64,000 bases of DNA from Lutibacter sp. (GCA_030694935.1 JAUYUA010000039.1:1-64000); one strand, 5' to 3'; counted from the stretch's first letter, positions 10,248 to 20,081 are shown. The notes: generated by a model not told the origin, from the letters alone. Made by a program: numbers and translations.

Positions 10248-10778
10248 ATGGCCTATTCTTTAAAAATTTACGACCCAGCATTTGATATTTATTTAAAAAA
10301 CACAAAAGATTACAGATTTCAATTTGCTTTTGCCTTAGCTATAATTGCAATTGCTGGATTTTATCTTTATGGAGAAATGAGTGATGAAATGGAGAATCCT
10401 GAAGCTTTGTATATAGGATTAGGAATTGGTGGAATGTTTTTTTTGATAGGTGTTTTTTCTGCTTTTTCAGGAAAGAAAGAGCAAACTTGGGATGGGGAAG
10501 TAGTTGAAAAAGAAATAATAGAAAAGGAAAAAAAAGTAGAGTTTATAGTTTATTTTGAAGATAATAGACAAAGACGACAAGAAATAAGAACTGAAAATGA
10601 TGCTACTCTTTATAATTATTTTAAAATAGGTGAAAAAGTTCGGTATCATGGAAAATTAAAAACATACGAAAAATTCAATAAATCGGGCGATGATATTATT
10701 TTTTGTAATGCATGCTGCTTTATGCATGATATTGAAGATATTATGTGTAAAAATTGTGGCTGTCCTTTGTTGAAATAA
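10248..10778 (+). CDS. Membrane protein with DUF3592-like domain and C-terminal zinc ribbon
   Basis: Two TM helices, beta-rich EVVEKEIIEKEKKVEFIVYFEDNRQ...GEKVRYHGKLKTYEK, then CNACCFMHDIEDIMCKNCGCPLLK. Confidence 0.7.
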   Translation: MAYSLKIYDPAFDIYLKNTKDYRFQFAFALAIIAIAGFYLYGEMSDEMENPEALYIGLGIGGMFFLIGVFSAFSGKKEQTWDGEVVEKEIIEKEKKVEFIVYFEDNRQRRQEIRTENDATLYNYFKIGEKVRYHGKLKTYEKFNKSGDDIIFCNACCFMHDIEDIMCKNCGCPLLK

Positions 10779-10844
10779 ATTTGGCCTAAGACAAGCATAA
10801 TCTAAATTTTATGCAATTCTTTTATATGAAGGTATTAACCTTAA

Positions 10845-10888
10845 GGCGGATTGGATTTTGATCAATTTAAAGCGTTAATTTAATTTTT
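10845..10888 (+). repeat. Right direct repeat flanking accessory island 1 (second copy of the mpl 3' end)
   Basis: ggcggattggattttgatcaatttaaagcgttaatttaattttt; one mismatch (C/T, synonymous in mpl) versus 3641-3684. Confidence 0.9.
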
Positions 10889-12379
10889 TCTCCAGAAGAA
10901 AGGCGTAAATAAAATTAATACGGTAAACAATTCCAGCCTTCCAATGAGCATTAAAAAGGAACAAATCCATTTTGCGCCTATGGTTAAATGTGCATAATTA
11001 TAAACAGGACCTACCGTTCCAAATCCAGGGCCAATGCCAGCTAATGAAGAAGCTGTGGCTCCAAAGGCTGATTCAAAATCCAATCCAAAAAAAGTTAATG
11101 TTATGGAACTTACTATAAAAATGAGCATATACAATACAAAAAAAGGCAAGATATTGTATATGATATTTTTAGGGACGCCCACACCGTTATATCGAACCGG
11201 TATTATGGCATTTGGATGCAATAATTTTTTGAATTCATAAAAAGTATTTTTTATCATAATGATATGACGAACAATTTTAACACCGCCACTTGTTGAACCT
11301 GCTGATCCTCCAATAAAAAATAAAGAAAATATCAGCATCGTGGCGAGCGAATTCCACATAGTGTAATCTGCCGTAATAAACCCGGTTGTTGTTAAAACCG
11401 ATGTCACCTGAAAAGCTGCATGCCTAAATGCGCTTTCTGTTTCACCCCAGGGTTTTGGGTGATTGACGGCAGTTACCAAATTCGGATCTTGAAAGTTTAT
11501 GATGATAATGGTGATCACCATAATTACACCAAATAGTCCAAAAAAGTAATATTTAAACTCTTCATTGTTAAAAACCCTGCTAATTTTTCCTTTTAAAGCA
11601 AAATAGATCAATACAAAATTGGTGCCTGCAATAAACATAAAGAGTATGATAATGTATTGTATGATTGGATAGCCGTTCCAATAGGCGACACTTGCATTTT
11701 TTGTTGAAAATCCGCCGGTGCTCATCGTTGCCATCGCATGGTTAATGGCATCAAACCAGTTCATTCCGGCAATTTTAAGAAGAAGGAATTCAGTAATGGT
11801 CAGTAAAAAATAAATAATCCACAATCTTTTAGCAGTTTCTGTTATTCTTGGATGTAATTTATCTGCCGATGGTCCTGGTGCTTCAGCCATAAAAAGTTGC
11901 ATTCCTCCAATGCCCAACATAGGTAAAATAGCCACGGCTAAAACAATAATTCCCATACCGCCAATCCAATGTGTGGCACTTCGCCAAAATAAAATTCCTT
12001 TTGGCATCACTTCAATATCAGTTAAAATAGAAGCTCCTGTGGTTGAATATCCCGAAATAGTTTCAAAAAAAGCATTGGTATAAATAGGGATGGTATCCGT
12101 AAAAACGTAAGGTAAAGTCCCGGTAAAACTTAACATAAGCCATCCTAAAGTAACAATGAGATAACCTTCTTTTTTCCCAAGGTTTTTTTTGGCGTTTCTA
12201 TTGAAAAACCACAATATAAAGCCAATGGAAATGGTGGTAATCCCAGCATAAAATATTTCCCATTTTTCAAATTCGTCATAATAAATGCTGAAAGGGACCG
12301 CAAATAACATAAATAAGCCGTTTAGCATAGAGGTTAAACCTAAAAAGCTAATGATGATTTTTATGTTAAGATGCTTCAT
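10880..12379 (-). CDS. trkH: Trk-type potassium uptake membrane protein TrkH
   Basis: TrkH/KtrB signatures: SATHWIGGMGIIVLAVAILPMLGIGGMQL, MSTGGFSTKNASV, GGSAGSTSGGVKIVR. Confidence 0.9.
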   Translation of the reverse strand: MKHLNIKIIISFLGLTSMLNGLFMLFAVPFSIYYDEFEKWEIFYAGITTISIGFILWFFNRNAKKNLGKKEGYLIVTLGWLMLSFTGTLPYVFTDTIPIYTNAFFETISGYSTTGASILTDIEVMPKGILFWRSATHWIGGMGIIVLAVAILPMLGIGGMQLFMAEAPGPSADKLHPRITETAKRLWIIYFLLTITEFLLLKIAGMNWFDAINHAMATMSTGGFSTKNASVAYWNGYPIIQYIIILFMFIAGTNFVLIYFALKGKISRVFNNEEFKYYFFGLFGVIMVITIIIINFQDPNLVTAVNHPKPWGETESAFRHAAFQVTSVLTTTGFITADYTMWNSLATMLIFSLFFIGGSAGSTSGGVKIVRHIIMIKNTFYEFKKLLHPNAIIPVRYNGVGVPKNIIYNILPFFVLYMLIFIVSSITLTFFGLDFESAFGATASSLAGIGPGFGTVGPVYNYAHLTIGAKWICSFLMLIGRLELFTVLILFTPFFWRKN

Positions 12380-12381
12380 AA

Positions 12382-13728
12382 TTAGTTAAAAAGCTTTTCA
12401 ACCGTATTAATGGCTTCCGGCAAACAAAACACTACCGCTTTATCACCTGCCAATATTTGAAAATCACCAAATGTCATCATCGCGATTCCATTTCTGATGA
12501 CTCCTCCAAAAACAGCTTTTCGGGTAAGGTTTATATCCTTTATTAAGTTTTTGGTAACCAAAGAATTTTCTTTAACCCTAAACTCCAAAACTTCCGCATC
12601 AACATTGTGCAAGTTTGCAAGTTTTAGCACTTCGCCTTTGCGAACATATTTAAAAATTGCGCTTGCGGCCAATAATTTTTTATTGATTAAAGTGTCAATT
12701 CCTATGGTTTGGGAAATGTTGATATAATCCATATTTTCAACCAAAGCGATTGTTTTTTTTACGCCCTTTGATTTTGCCACAAGGCACGACATAATATTTG
12801 TTTCCGAATTGCCTGTTACGGCAACAAAAGCGTCCATTTCTGAAATATTTTCTTCTTCCAGTAATTCAACATTTCTTCCATCTCCGCAAATAATTAAAGC
12901 ATTGGGCAATTTTTCCGCGACATCCTTCGCTCTTTCTTTTTCTATTTCAATTAACTTGACATTAAATTTATGGTCGCATAAATTTCTTGCGGCTTTAATT
13001 CCAATTTTGCCGGCACCTAAAATCATCACGTCTTTTACATCAAACGGCATTTTTCCCATCAATTTATAGAGTTTTTTGATGCTTTCTTTTGGTGCGGAGA
13101 AATAAATTTGGTCCTTGGCATGATAAACGGTATTTCCTCTGGGAATTATGGTTTCACTGCTGTTTTCGGGTTTAATGGCGATGGTAATAAATGCGACATC
13201 AGGGAAACGTTCACGACCTTGCTGAACCGTTAAATTTATGAGGGGTGACGTATAATCTAAAGTGCTGCCTAAAATATTTAAGGTTCCGTTTTCAAATTCA
13301 ATCGTATCGTTAAATGCTGATTGATGCAACAATATTTTAATCTCATCGGCCGCCAGTTCCCCCGGGGAAATCATACTGTCAATGCCTAGTTCGGCAAAGT
13401 CAATTTCCGAGTTTACCGTAAATTCATGGTTTGAAACTCGCGCAATCGTTTTTTTTGCGCCCAATTTTTTTGCCAGTACGGCTAAGGTGAAATTTGTGTT
13501 TTGGGATTCTGTCACCGCTAAAAAAATATCGGCCTTGTCAATATTAATATCTCTTAAAAGCTTTATGGAAGTGGCATCTCCTTTTTTGGTGATAACATCA
13601 ATATGGTTGCTTGCATACTCAAGTTTTTCGGCGTTGGTGTCAACTAAATAAATGTCTTGCGACTCGAAAGAAAGCAGTTTTGCCAAATGGAAGCCAACAT
13701 CTCCCGCACCGGCAATAATAATTTTCAT
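12382..13728 (-). CDS. trkA: Trk potassium transport NAD-binding protein TrkA
   Basis: Start trimmed to MKIIIAGAGDVGFHLAKLLS; two Rossmann/TrkA-C repeats (MILGAGKIGIKAARNL). Confidence 0.9.
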   Translation of the reverse strand: MKIIIAGAGDVGFHLAKLLSFESQDIYLVDTNAEKLEYASNHIDVITKKGDATSIKLLRDINIDKADIFLAVTESQNTNFTLAVLAKKLGAKKTIARVSNHEFTVNSEIDFAELGIDSMISPGELAADEIKILLHQSAFNDTIEFENGTLNILGSTLDYTSPLINLTVQQGRERFPDVAFITIAIKPENSSETIIPRGNTVYHAKDQIYFSAPKESIKKLYKLMGKMPFDVKDVMILGAGKIGIKAARNLCDHKFNVKLIEIEKERAKDVAEKLPNALIICGDGRNVELLEEENISEMDAFVAVTGNSETNIMSCLVAKSKGVKKTIALVENMDYINISQTIGIDTLINKKLLAASAIFKYVRKGEVLKLANLHNVDAEVLEFRVKENSLVTKNLIKDINLTRKAVFGGVIRNGIAMMTFGDFQILAGDKAVVFCLPEAINTVEKLFN

Positions 13729-13780
13729 ATACAGAATATTTTGACAAAGATATAATCTTATATTTGATAAAAAAATTGTC

Positions 13781-14479
13781 ATGAATTACGAAAACAAATC
13801 GGTTTCTATTAAATCGTGGGCTGAAGATGACAGACCCCGTGAAAAATTAGTGCTCAAAGGAAAATCGGCATTGTCTGATGCCGAATTAATTGCAATTTTA
13901 ATTGGTTCGGGGAGCCGAAATGAAAGCGCGGTTGACTTGTCAAAAAGAATTTTGGCTTCAATAGACAATAATTTAAGCAAGCTTGGAAAATTGTCTGTTG
14001 CCGATTTGCAAAAATTTAAGGGAATAGGTGATGCCAAAGCAATTTCTATCATCACGGCATTGGAACTTGGACGAAGAAGGAGGATTGAAGAAGCCTTGAT
14101 TTTACCCCAAATTACTGGCAGCAGAGCCATTTTTGACATTATGCAACCGCTGATTGGAGAATTGCATCACGAGGAATTTTGGATTGTTTACTTAAACAAT
14201 TCCAACAAAATTTTGCACAAAGAACAGTTAAGCAAAGGCGGGTTAACAGGCACTTTGGTTGATGTAAGGCTGGTTTTTAAAAAGGGAATTGAACTATTTT
14301 CAACCGCCATTATTTTATGCCACAACCATCCATCGGGAAAATTACAACCCAGCCAGGCAGATAAATCCATCACCAGTAAATTGAAACTCGCCGGAGAAAC
14401 ATTGGACATAAAAGTGCTGGATCATATAATTATTACCGAAAATGCGTATTTTAGCTTTGCCGATGAAAATTTGTTGTAA
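13781..14479 (+). CDS. radC: RadC family JAB-domain protein
   Basis: SIKSWAEDDRPREKLVLKGKSALSDAELIAILIGSGS...; CHNHPSG motif. Confidence 0.92.
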   Translation: MNYENKSVSIKSWAEDDRPREKLVLKGKSALSDAELIAILIGSGSRNESAVDLSKRILASIDNNLSKLGKLSVADLQKFKGIGDAKAISIITALELGRRRRIEEALILPQITGSRAIFDIMQPLIGELHHEEFWIVYLNNSNKILHKEQLSKGGLTGTLVDVRLVFKKGIELFSTAIILCHNHPSGKLQPSQADKSITSKLKLAGETLDIKVLDHIIITENAYFSFADENLL

Positions 14480-14482
14480 GAT

Positions 14483-14517
14483 GGGAGACGGGAGACGGGA
14501 GACGGGAGACGGAAGAC
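14483..14517. repeat. Heptanucleotide tandem repeat (gggagac)n
   Basis: gggagac x4 plus one variant ggaagac, directly after radC. Confidence 0.8.
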
Positions 14518-14633
14518 CGAAGTTTAAAGTTTTTAAAATTTACAGATGAAGTCGAGCAAACTAATACAAATAAACAAATACACGATTAAACAATTACACG
14601 CTTAAACGATTACACAATTAAACAATAAAATAA

Positions 14634-15926
14634 ATGCTGCTTATTTATACGCATAAAATAACGCCAAGGATCAATTATATCTTCAAACATTTTTTTGGCA
14701 GAATACTTAAAATCCCCGTGACATTTACTACTAAAGTCAATGAGTTTGTGGCGCATAACGGGCCAAAAATAACTTATTCAAAATCGCCTTTGGGTGGTGA
14801 GTTCTTTATTCGAAGCCACGATTTATTATTTGAACAGGGAATCAATGATATTGATATCAAGATTTATAAATGGGATGACGTGCCTTGTTTTTTTCCTACC
14901 AAAGATTCTTCAATGATTCCGTTTGATATTTTTGCCGCAAGTTTTTATCTCATCAGCAGGTATGAAGAATATTTGCCCCACGTACAAGATGTACACGAAA
15001 GATTTGCGGCTGGAGAAAGTTTGGCATTTAAAAATGGATTTCTGGAAAAACCGGTTGTTGATATCTGGGCTTTTAAGTTTTTGGAACTGCTAAAAATCAA
15101 ATTTCCAAACTATAATTACATCAAAAGAGATTTCAAATTAATATCAACCATCAATGTTGATATGGCTTATATATACAAGCATAAAGGCGTTGTGAGAACA
15201 ACGGGCGGATTTTTAAAGGATTTGTTGAATTTAAAATTCGTAAATTTTAGAAACAGGTTGCTGACCATTTTAAATTTCAGGGAAGATCCTTATGATACTT
15301 TTTCAACCCTGCTGAAAATTAAAGGAGAAAATAAAGTACAAACGATTTTTTTCTTTTTAATTGGAGATTACACCACCTTCGACAAAAATATTTCATCTTC
15401 AAATATCAATTTTAAATCCCTCATAAAATCTGTGGCAGATTATGCGCAAGTTGGTTTGCTGCCTTCCTATTTTACTTTTAAAAATGGTGAAAAGTTAAAA
15501 AAAGAAAAATTGAAGTTAGAATATATCGTAAACCGGCCGGTAATTTGCTCGCGCCAGCACTATTTGCGTTTGAGTTTGCCGGATACCTACCAAAATTTAT
15601 TGGATATTGATTTGAAGGAAGATTATACCATGGGCTATGAAAAAGCCGCTGGTTTTAGGGCAAGCACCTGTACGCCATTCTATTTTTACGATCTCGATTT
15701 TGAAATTCTGACGCCTTTAAAAATATTTCCTTTTGCATTTATGGACACTACTTTAAAGCAATATATGCAACTCTCAAATGAAGACTGTTTGGCCAAAATT
15801 TTAGCCTTAAAAAATGAAGTGCAAAAAGTAAACGGCACTTTTATTTCGATTTTTCATAATGATACTTTATGTGAAGAGGAGTATTGGACTGGCTGGACAG
15901 CTATTTATAAAGCAACTGTAATTTAA
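14634..15926 (+). CDS. Polysaccharide deacetylase family protein
   Basis: MLLIYTHKITPRINYIFKHFFGRILKIPVTFT...; ...ISTINVDMAYIYKHKG...; GFRASTCTPFYFYDL. Confidence 0.65.
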   Translation: MLLIYTHKITPRINYIFKHFFGRILKIPVTFTTKVNEFVAHNGPKITYSKSPLGGEFFIRSHDLLFEQGINDIDIKIYKWDDVPCFFPTKDSSMIPFDIFAASFYLISRYEEYLPHVQDVHERFAAGESLAFKNGFLEKPVVDIWAFKFLELLKIKFPNYNYIKRDFKLISTINVDMAYIYKHKGVVRTTGGFLKDLLNLKFVNFRNRLLTILNFREDPYDTFSTLLKIKGENKVQTIFFFLIGDYTTFDKNISSSNINFKSLIKSVADYAQVGLLPSYFTFKNGEKLKKEKLKLEYIVNRPVICSRQHYLRLSLPDTYQNLLDIDLKEDYTMGYEKAAGFRASTCTPFYFYDLDFEILTPLKIFPFAFMDTTLKQYMQLSNEDCLAKILALKNEVQKVNGTFISIFHNDTLCEEEYWTGWTAIYKATVI

Positions 15927-16042
15927 CGGTATCCTAATTTTTACCTCTTAATTTTGTTTATAAATTAGTCCAAATCATAAAATTTATGTTTGGTTTTTTT
16001 AATTTTAAATGCAATTTAAGTACATTGTGCAAAATAGTATAA

Positions 16043-16367
16043 ATGAAACGAGCCATAACAGATTTTGATACACAGCAGAATGATTAATGGCGACCAGCCG
16101 GCAGGCGGGCAAGCTGCATCTGTACCAATAAAAAATAAAATGTTAACAGATGAAACGAGCCATAACAGATTTTGATACACAGCAGAATGCTTAATGGCGA
16201 CCAGCCGGCAGGCAGGCAGGCAGGCTGTATCTGTACCAATAAAAAATAAAATGTTAACAGATGAAACGAGCCATAACAGATTTTGATACAAAGCAGAATG
16301 ATTAATGGCGACCAGCCGGCAGGCGGGCAAGCTGCATCTGTACCAATAAGAAATAAAATGTTAACAG
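16043..16367 (+). repeat. Three tandem copies (107/111/107 bp) of a leader-like unit abutting the HAD start codon
   Basis: Units start at 16043, 16150 and 16261, each 'atgaaacgagccataacagattttgatac...accaataa[ag]aaataaaatgttaacag'; the next ATGAAACGA at 16368 is the HAD start. Confidence 0.9.
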
Positions 16368-17051
16368 ATGAAACGAATTAAGCATATATTTTTCGATTTA
16401 GACCATACGCTTTGGGATTTTGAAACCAATTCTGACATCGCTTTTGAAACCGTTTTTAAAAAACATCAGGTAAAAGCCGATCTTCAAAAGTTTTTGAATT
16501 ATTACAGAGGCATTAATGAACATTATTGGAAACTGTACCGAGAGGAAAAAGTAACCAAGGAAGAAATGCGATTGGGCAGGCTAAAAGACACTTTTGTAAA
16601 GATTAACGAAAATTTTGACATCCAGCTTTTAGAGAACTTGTCAGTCGATTATATCACATTTTTGCCTCACCACAACCAACTTTTTGAAGGCGCCCACGAA
16701 ATTTTGGAGCATTTGTATGTGAATTACAAACTGCATATCATTACAAACGGATTTAATGAAGTTCAGTATAAAAAGTTAGAAAACTCCGATCTAACTAAGT
16801 ATTTCGATAAAATAATTACTTCTGAAGATGCCGGCGTAAAAAAACCCAATCGCATTATTTTTGAATATGCTTTGGAAATCACAAAAGCGGTTTCCTCTGA
16901 ATCAATTATGATTGGCGACAACTGGGAAGCCGATATTATGGGTGCAAAAGATGCAGGATTTGATGTTATTTTTTGCAATTTCAACGCACAACCTGTTTCA
17001 GAAAACATTAAATCGGTCACCAATTTAATGGAGATAAAACGCTTTTTGTAA
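16368..17051 (+). CDS. HAD-family hydrolase, YjjG-like nucleotidase
   Basis: HIFFDLDHTLWDFETN; IITNGFNEVQYKKLENS; MIGDNWEADIMGAKDAG. Confidence 0.85.
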   Translation: MKRIKHIFFDLDHTLWDFETNSDIAFETVFKKHQVKADLQKFLNYYRGINEHYWKLYREEKVTKEEMRLGRLKDTFVKINENFDIQLLENLSVDYITFLPHHNQLFEGAHEILEHLYVNYKLHIITNGFNEVQYKKLENSDLTKYFDKIITSEDAGVKKPNRIIFEYALEITKAVSSESIMIGDNWEADIMGAKDAGFDVIFCNFNAQPVSENIKSVTNLMEIKRFL

Positions 17052-17067
17052 GCATACAAAACAAATT

Positions 17068-17628
17068 ATGAAGAATATAAAAATCAATAAAATTACGGTA
17101 ACGGCATTGGTCATTTTATCTTTAATGGGTTGCACTAAAGACGTCGATTTCAACCAACTTGATGATGCCAGTATTCACACCACATTTATTTCTACCTTAA
17201 TTTATTTAAACCTGACGGCACCCGATTTTCTGAATGATTTAAATCAAGAAATTAGAGTCACAAGCGATTTTATTGAACCTCCAATTACAGATGAGACGAA
17301 GCCTTATTTGGAAAAAGTTGAATTTACCGTTATCACAAAAAATACTTTTAACAGGAATTTTAAGCTCAGTATCACTTTTTATGATGCGCTTGGCACGCCA
17401 ATTTATGTTTTGCAACCCATTATAAATGTGCCTGAAAATTCATCAGAATTAACCACAATTGTTGAAATTCCCAAAACTGATATTCCTTATATTTACAACA
17501 CCAAATACTTTGTATTTTCTATTATCCTCTCGCCAAGCACTGACGGCAGCGTAATTTTAATAAGTGACACTTCAAAATTTGATTTAAAATCTTCGGCCAA
17601 ATTGTTTTTTAACTATCGCAAAATATGA
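17068..17628 (+). CDS. Hypothetical lipoprotein
   Basis: Lipobox-like ALVILSLMGCTKD near the N-terminus. Confidence 0.65.
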   Translation: MKNIKINKITVTALVILSLMGCTKDVDFNQLDDASIHTTFISTLIYLNLTAPDFLNDLNQEIRVTSDFIEPPITDETKPYLEKVEFTVITKNTFNRNFKLSITFYDALGTPIYVLQPIINVPENSSELTTIVEIPKTDIPYIYNTKYFVFSIILSPSTDGSVILISDTSKFDLKSSAKLFFNYRKI

Positions 17629-19001
17629 GAAAATACAGTTTAATTATTTTTCTTCTTCTTGTCTTTGCAATAGGTTACACTCAAAATAAGCAGGTTTTAT
17701 ATGATTTTGCCGGTTTGCCCCAAACATTGCTTTTAAATCCGGGCGCTGAGGTTGAAAATAAATTTCATGTTGGCATGCCATTGTTTTCGCAAGTAAGTGC
17801 GCAAGGCGGTTTTACCGGATTTTCAACCTATGATATTTTTGCCGATAATGGCATTGATATCAACGATAAAATTAAAGCCGCGGTGAATAAGTACGGAACC
17901 GCTGAATTCGTCGCATTCAATCAGCAATTAGAATTGTTGAGCGGTGGATTTAGATTGCCAAACAATGATTATTTAAGTTTTGGCTTTTATGAGGAAGTGG
18001 ATTTTTTGGCAAAAATTCCGCGTGACATGGTCGATTTATTTTATGAAGGAAACACGGTAATAGACAGGCAATATTCCATTAAAAAATTGGCTATAAGAGC
18101 AGAAATGGTTGGGGTGCTTCATGCGGGTTTGTCAAAAAAAATTAATGAAAAGTGGAATTTAGGCATTCGCGCAAAAATATACTCGGGGGTTTTTAACATA
18201 AATTCAAAATCAAATTCCGGTTCATTTTATACAGAAGAAGGAACTCACAATATTTATAGGCAACATTTAGATAATGTAAATTTTTTAATGCAAACCTCGG
18301 GCGTAATTTTTCATGATGGCGAGGAAATTGACGGCTCTTATGTGAAAAGTAAATTGCTTTTTGGAGGCAATCTTGGTTTTGGAGTTGATGTTGGATTTAC
18401 GCATCATTATTCAAAACAATGGACCATTACCGGAAGCATTTTGGATGTGGGTTTCATAAATAATTCAAAAAATGTGGAGTCTTTCATTGCAAAAGGCGAT
18501 TATCAGGTTGAAGGTGTACAATTGAGTTTTGATCCCGATAATCCTGAAAATTATTGGGGCGATTTAAAAGATGATTTCGATAACAGTACCGTGTTGGATA
18601 CTTTATATAAAAGTTACATTTCTTTTCGCCCCGTTAAATTAAATGGTTCGGCCAGTTATTCATTCGGACAAAAATATGATGATTGCCGATTCTTTACTGA
18701 CCGGGGATTGTATGTAAATAAAATGGGATTTCAGCTGTTTTCAACTGTTGGCGCAGTGCACTCTTATATAGCTGGAACCTTATTTTATGAGCGATGGATC
18801 AATAAATATTTGCAAGCAAAACTCACTTATACGGCCGATCCTTACTCGTTTTCAAATCTGGGTTTTGGTTTGTCAACTAAAATTGGGATATTTAATACGT
18901 ATTTTGCGGCAGATAATTTATTAAGTCTTCAAAATATTTACGATGCTAAAAGCGCAAGTTTTCAATTGGGCATTAATTTTATTTTTGAGGATAAAAATTA
19001 G
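17625..19001 (+). CDS. DUF5723-like outer-membrane beta-barrel protein
   Basis: Signal peptide; QVLYDFAGLPQTLLLNPGAEVENKFHVGMPLFSQVSAQGGFTGFSTYDIF...; 4-bp overlap with the upstream ORF. Confidence 0.7.
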   Translation: MRKYSLIIFLLLVFAIGYTQNKQVLYDFAGLPQTLLLNPGAEVENKFHVGMPLFSQVSAQGGFTGFSTYDIFADNGIDINDKIKAAVNKYGTAEFVAFNQQLELLSGGFRLPNNDYLSFGFYEEVDFLAKIPRDMVDLFYEGNTVIDRQYSIKKLAIRAEMVGVLHAGLSKKINEKWNLGIRAKIYSGVFNINSKSNSGSFYTEEGTHNIYRQHLDNVNFLMQTSGVIFHDGEEIDGSYVKSKLLFGGNLGFGVDVGFTHHYSKQWTITGSILDVGFINNSKNVESFIAKGDYQVEGVQLSFDPDNPENYWGDLKDDFDNSTVLDTLYKSYISFRPVKLNGSASYSFGQKYDDCRFFTDRGLYVNKMGFQLFSTVGAVHSYIAGTLFYERWINKYLQAKLTYTADPYSFSNLGFGLSTKIGIFNTYFAADNLLSLQNIYDAKSASFQLGINFIFEDKN

Positions 19002-19060
19002 TACATTTACAAAAATCAACGAAAATATAATTCGATCACTGCAACAAAATTACTGCCATT

Positions 19061-19963
19061 ATGAAAAAAACATTCTCAATCAGTTTATTTTTGATTTTCA
19101 GTTTTTCTGTGCTGTTTGCGCAAAAAAACATCAATTCCTATAAATATATTTTGGTTCCGAAGCAATTTGAGTTCCAGAAATCAGCAGACCAGTATCAGCT
19201 AAATTCTTTGACCAAATTTCTTTTTGAAAAATCGGGTTTTACCGTATTGTTTACTGATGAAAATTTTCCTGCCGATTTGGCCGCAAATTCATGTTTGGGT
19301 TTAAAAACCCTAATTAATAATGATTCGGGGCTTTTCAGCACAAAAATGAATGTGGAGTTAACAGACTGTTACAATCAAACAATTTTTTCAACCAAAGATG
19401 GCCGTTCAAAAGAAAAGGATTACAAAACGGCCTATCATGAAGCCCTCAGAATGGCTTTGGCAGATATTGAAAATTTGAATTATGTGTATGACGGAAGTAT
19501 AATAGCCAGTGAAAAAAAGAATGATGACAATAAGTTTGAAATTGAGAAATTAACCGTTAAGGAAAAAATTCCGGCGGTTGAGGTTAAGGAAGTTGCCGAA
19601 GCTCCAAAAGTTAAGGAAACGCCTCCAATGGCCATAGCCAAAAAAATTGAAAAAAAAGAAGCCAAAGAAGAAAAACCAGAAACCGTGAAATCGTTTGTGA
19701 TTCCTGTGGTAAATTCCATAGAAGGCAAATATTTAGTCGATAAATGGGGCGAATGTGTCATTTCGCAAAAAGAAGGTTATTATGCATTTGTTGGCGGCGA
19801 CGAAAAATTTGAGTTTGCGGCTATTTACAAAACGTCTATGCCTAATTTATTCATTATAAAATGGGCCGCGTTTAAACAACCTCGATTGCTTGAATTGGAT
19901 CTACAAGGAGATTTGAAAGTGGAGGACGAAAGTGGCGAAAAAATTTTTAAAAGAGTGCAATAA
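19061..19963 (+). CDS. Hypothetical secreted protein
   Basis: Signal peptide MKKTFSISLFLIFSFSVLFAQ; Lys/Glu-rich linker between two folded segments. Confidence 0.65.
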   Translation: MKKTFSISLFLIFSFSVLFAQKNINSYKYILVPKQFEFQKSADQYQLNSLTKFLFEKSGFTVLFTDENFPADLAANSCLGLKTLINNDSGLFSTKMNVELTDCYNQTIFSTKDGRSKEKDYKTAYHEALRMALADIENLNYVYDGSIIASEKKNDDNKFEIEKLTVKEKIPAVEVKEVAEAPKVKETPPMAIAKKIEKKEAKEEKPETVKSFVIPVVNSIEGKYLVDKWGECVISQKEGYYAFVGGDEKFEFAAIYKTSMPNLFIIKWAAFKQPRLLELDLQGDLKVEDESGEKIFKRVQ

Positions 19964-20013
19964 CACTGAGGTTTTTACAAAAGATATTCTATGGAACGAA
20001 CAATTGTTTCCAT

Positions 20014-20049
20014 AAAAAAAGCGCGATTGAAAACAATCGCGCTTTTTTT
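20014..20049. terminator. Bidirectional Rho-independent-type terminator
   Basis: aaaaaaagcgcgattg aaaa caatcgcgcttttttt between convergent genes. Confidence 0.85.
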
Positions 20050-20081
20050 AATATTTTTATAAACCTAATTTGCTCTAAATT

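Noticed and set aside
3685-10844. Phage or ICE remnant explanation for island 1
   Set aside because: No integrase, relaxase, capsid, portal or replication genes recognised; only the repeat footprint suggests integration.
16016-16330. Minus-strand 104-aa ORF with repeated PACRLVA segments
   Set aside because: It is the reverse of the tandem leader-like repeat; the repetition is nucleotide-level.
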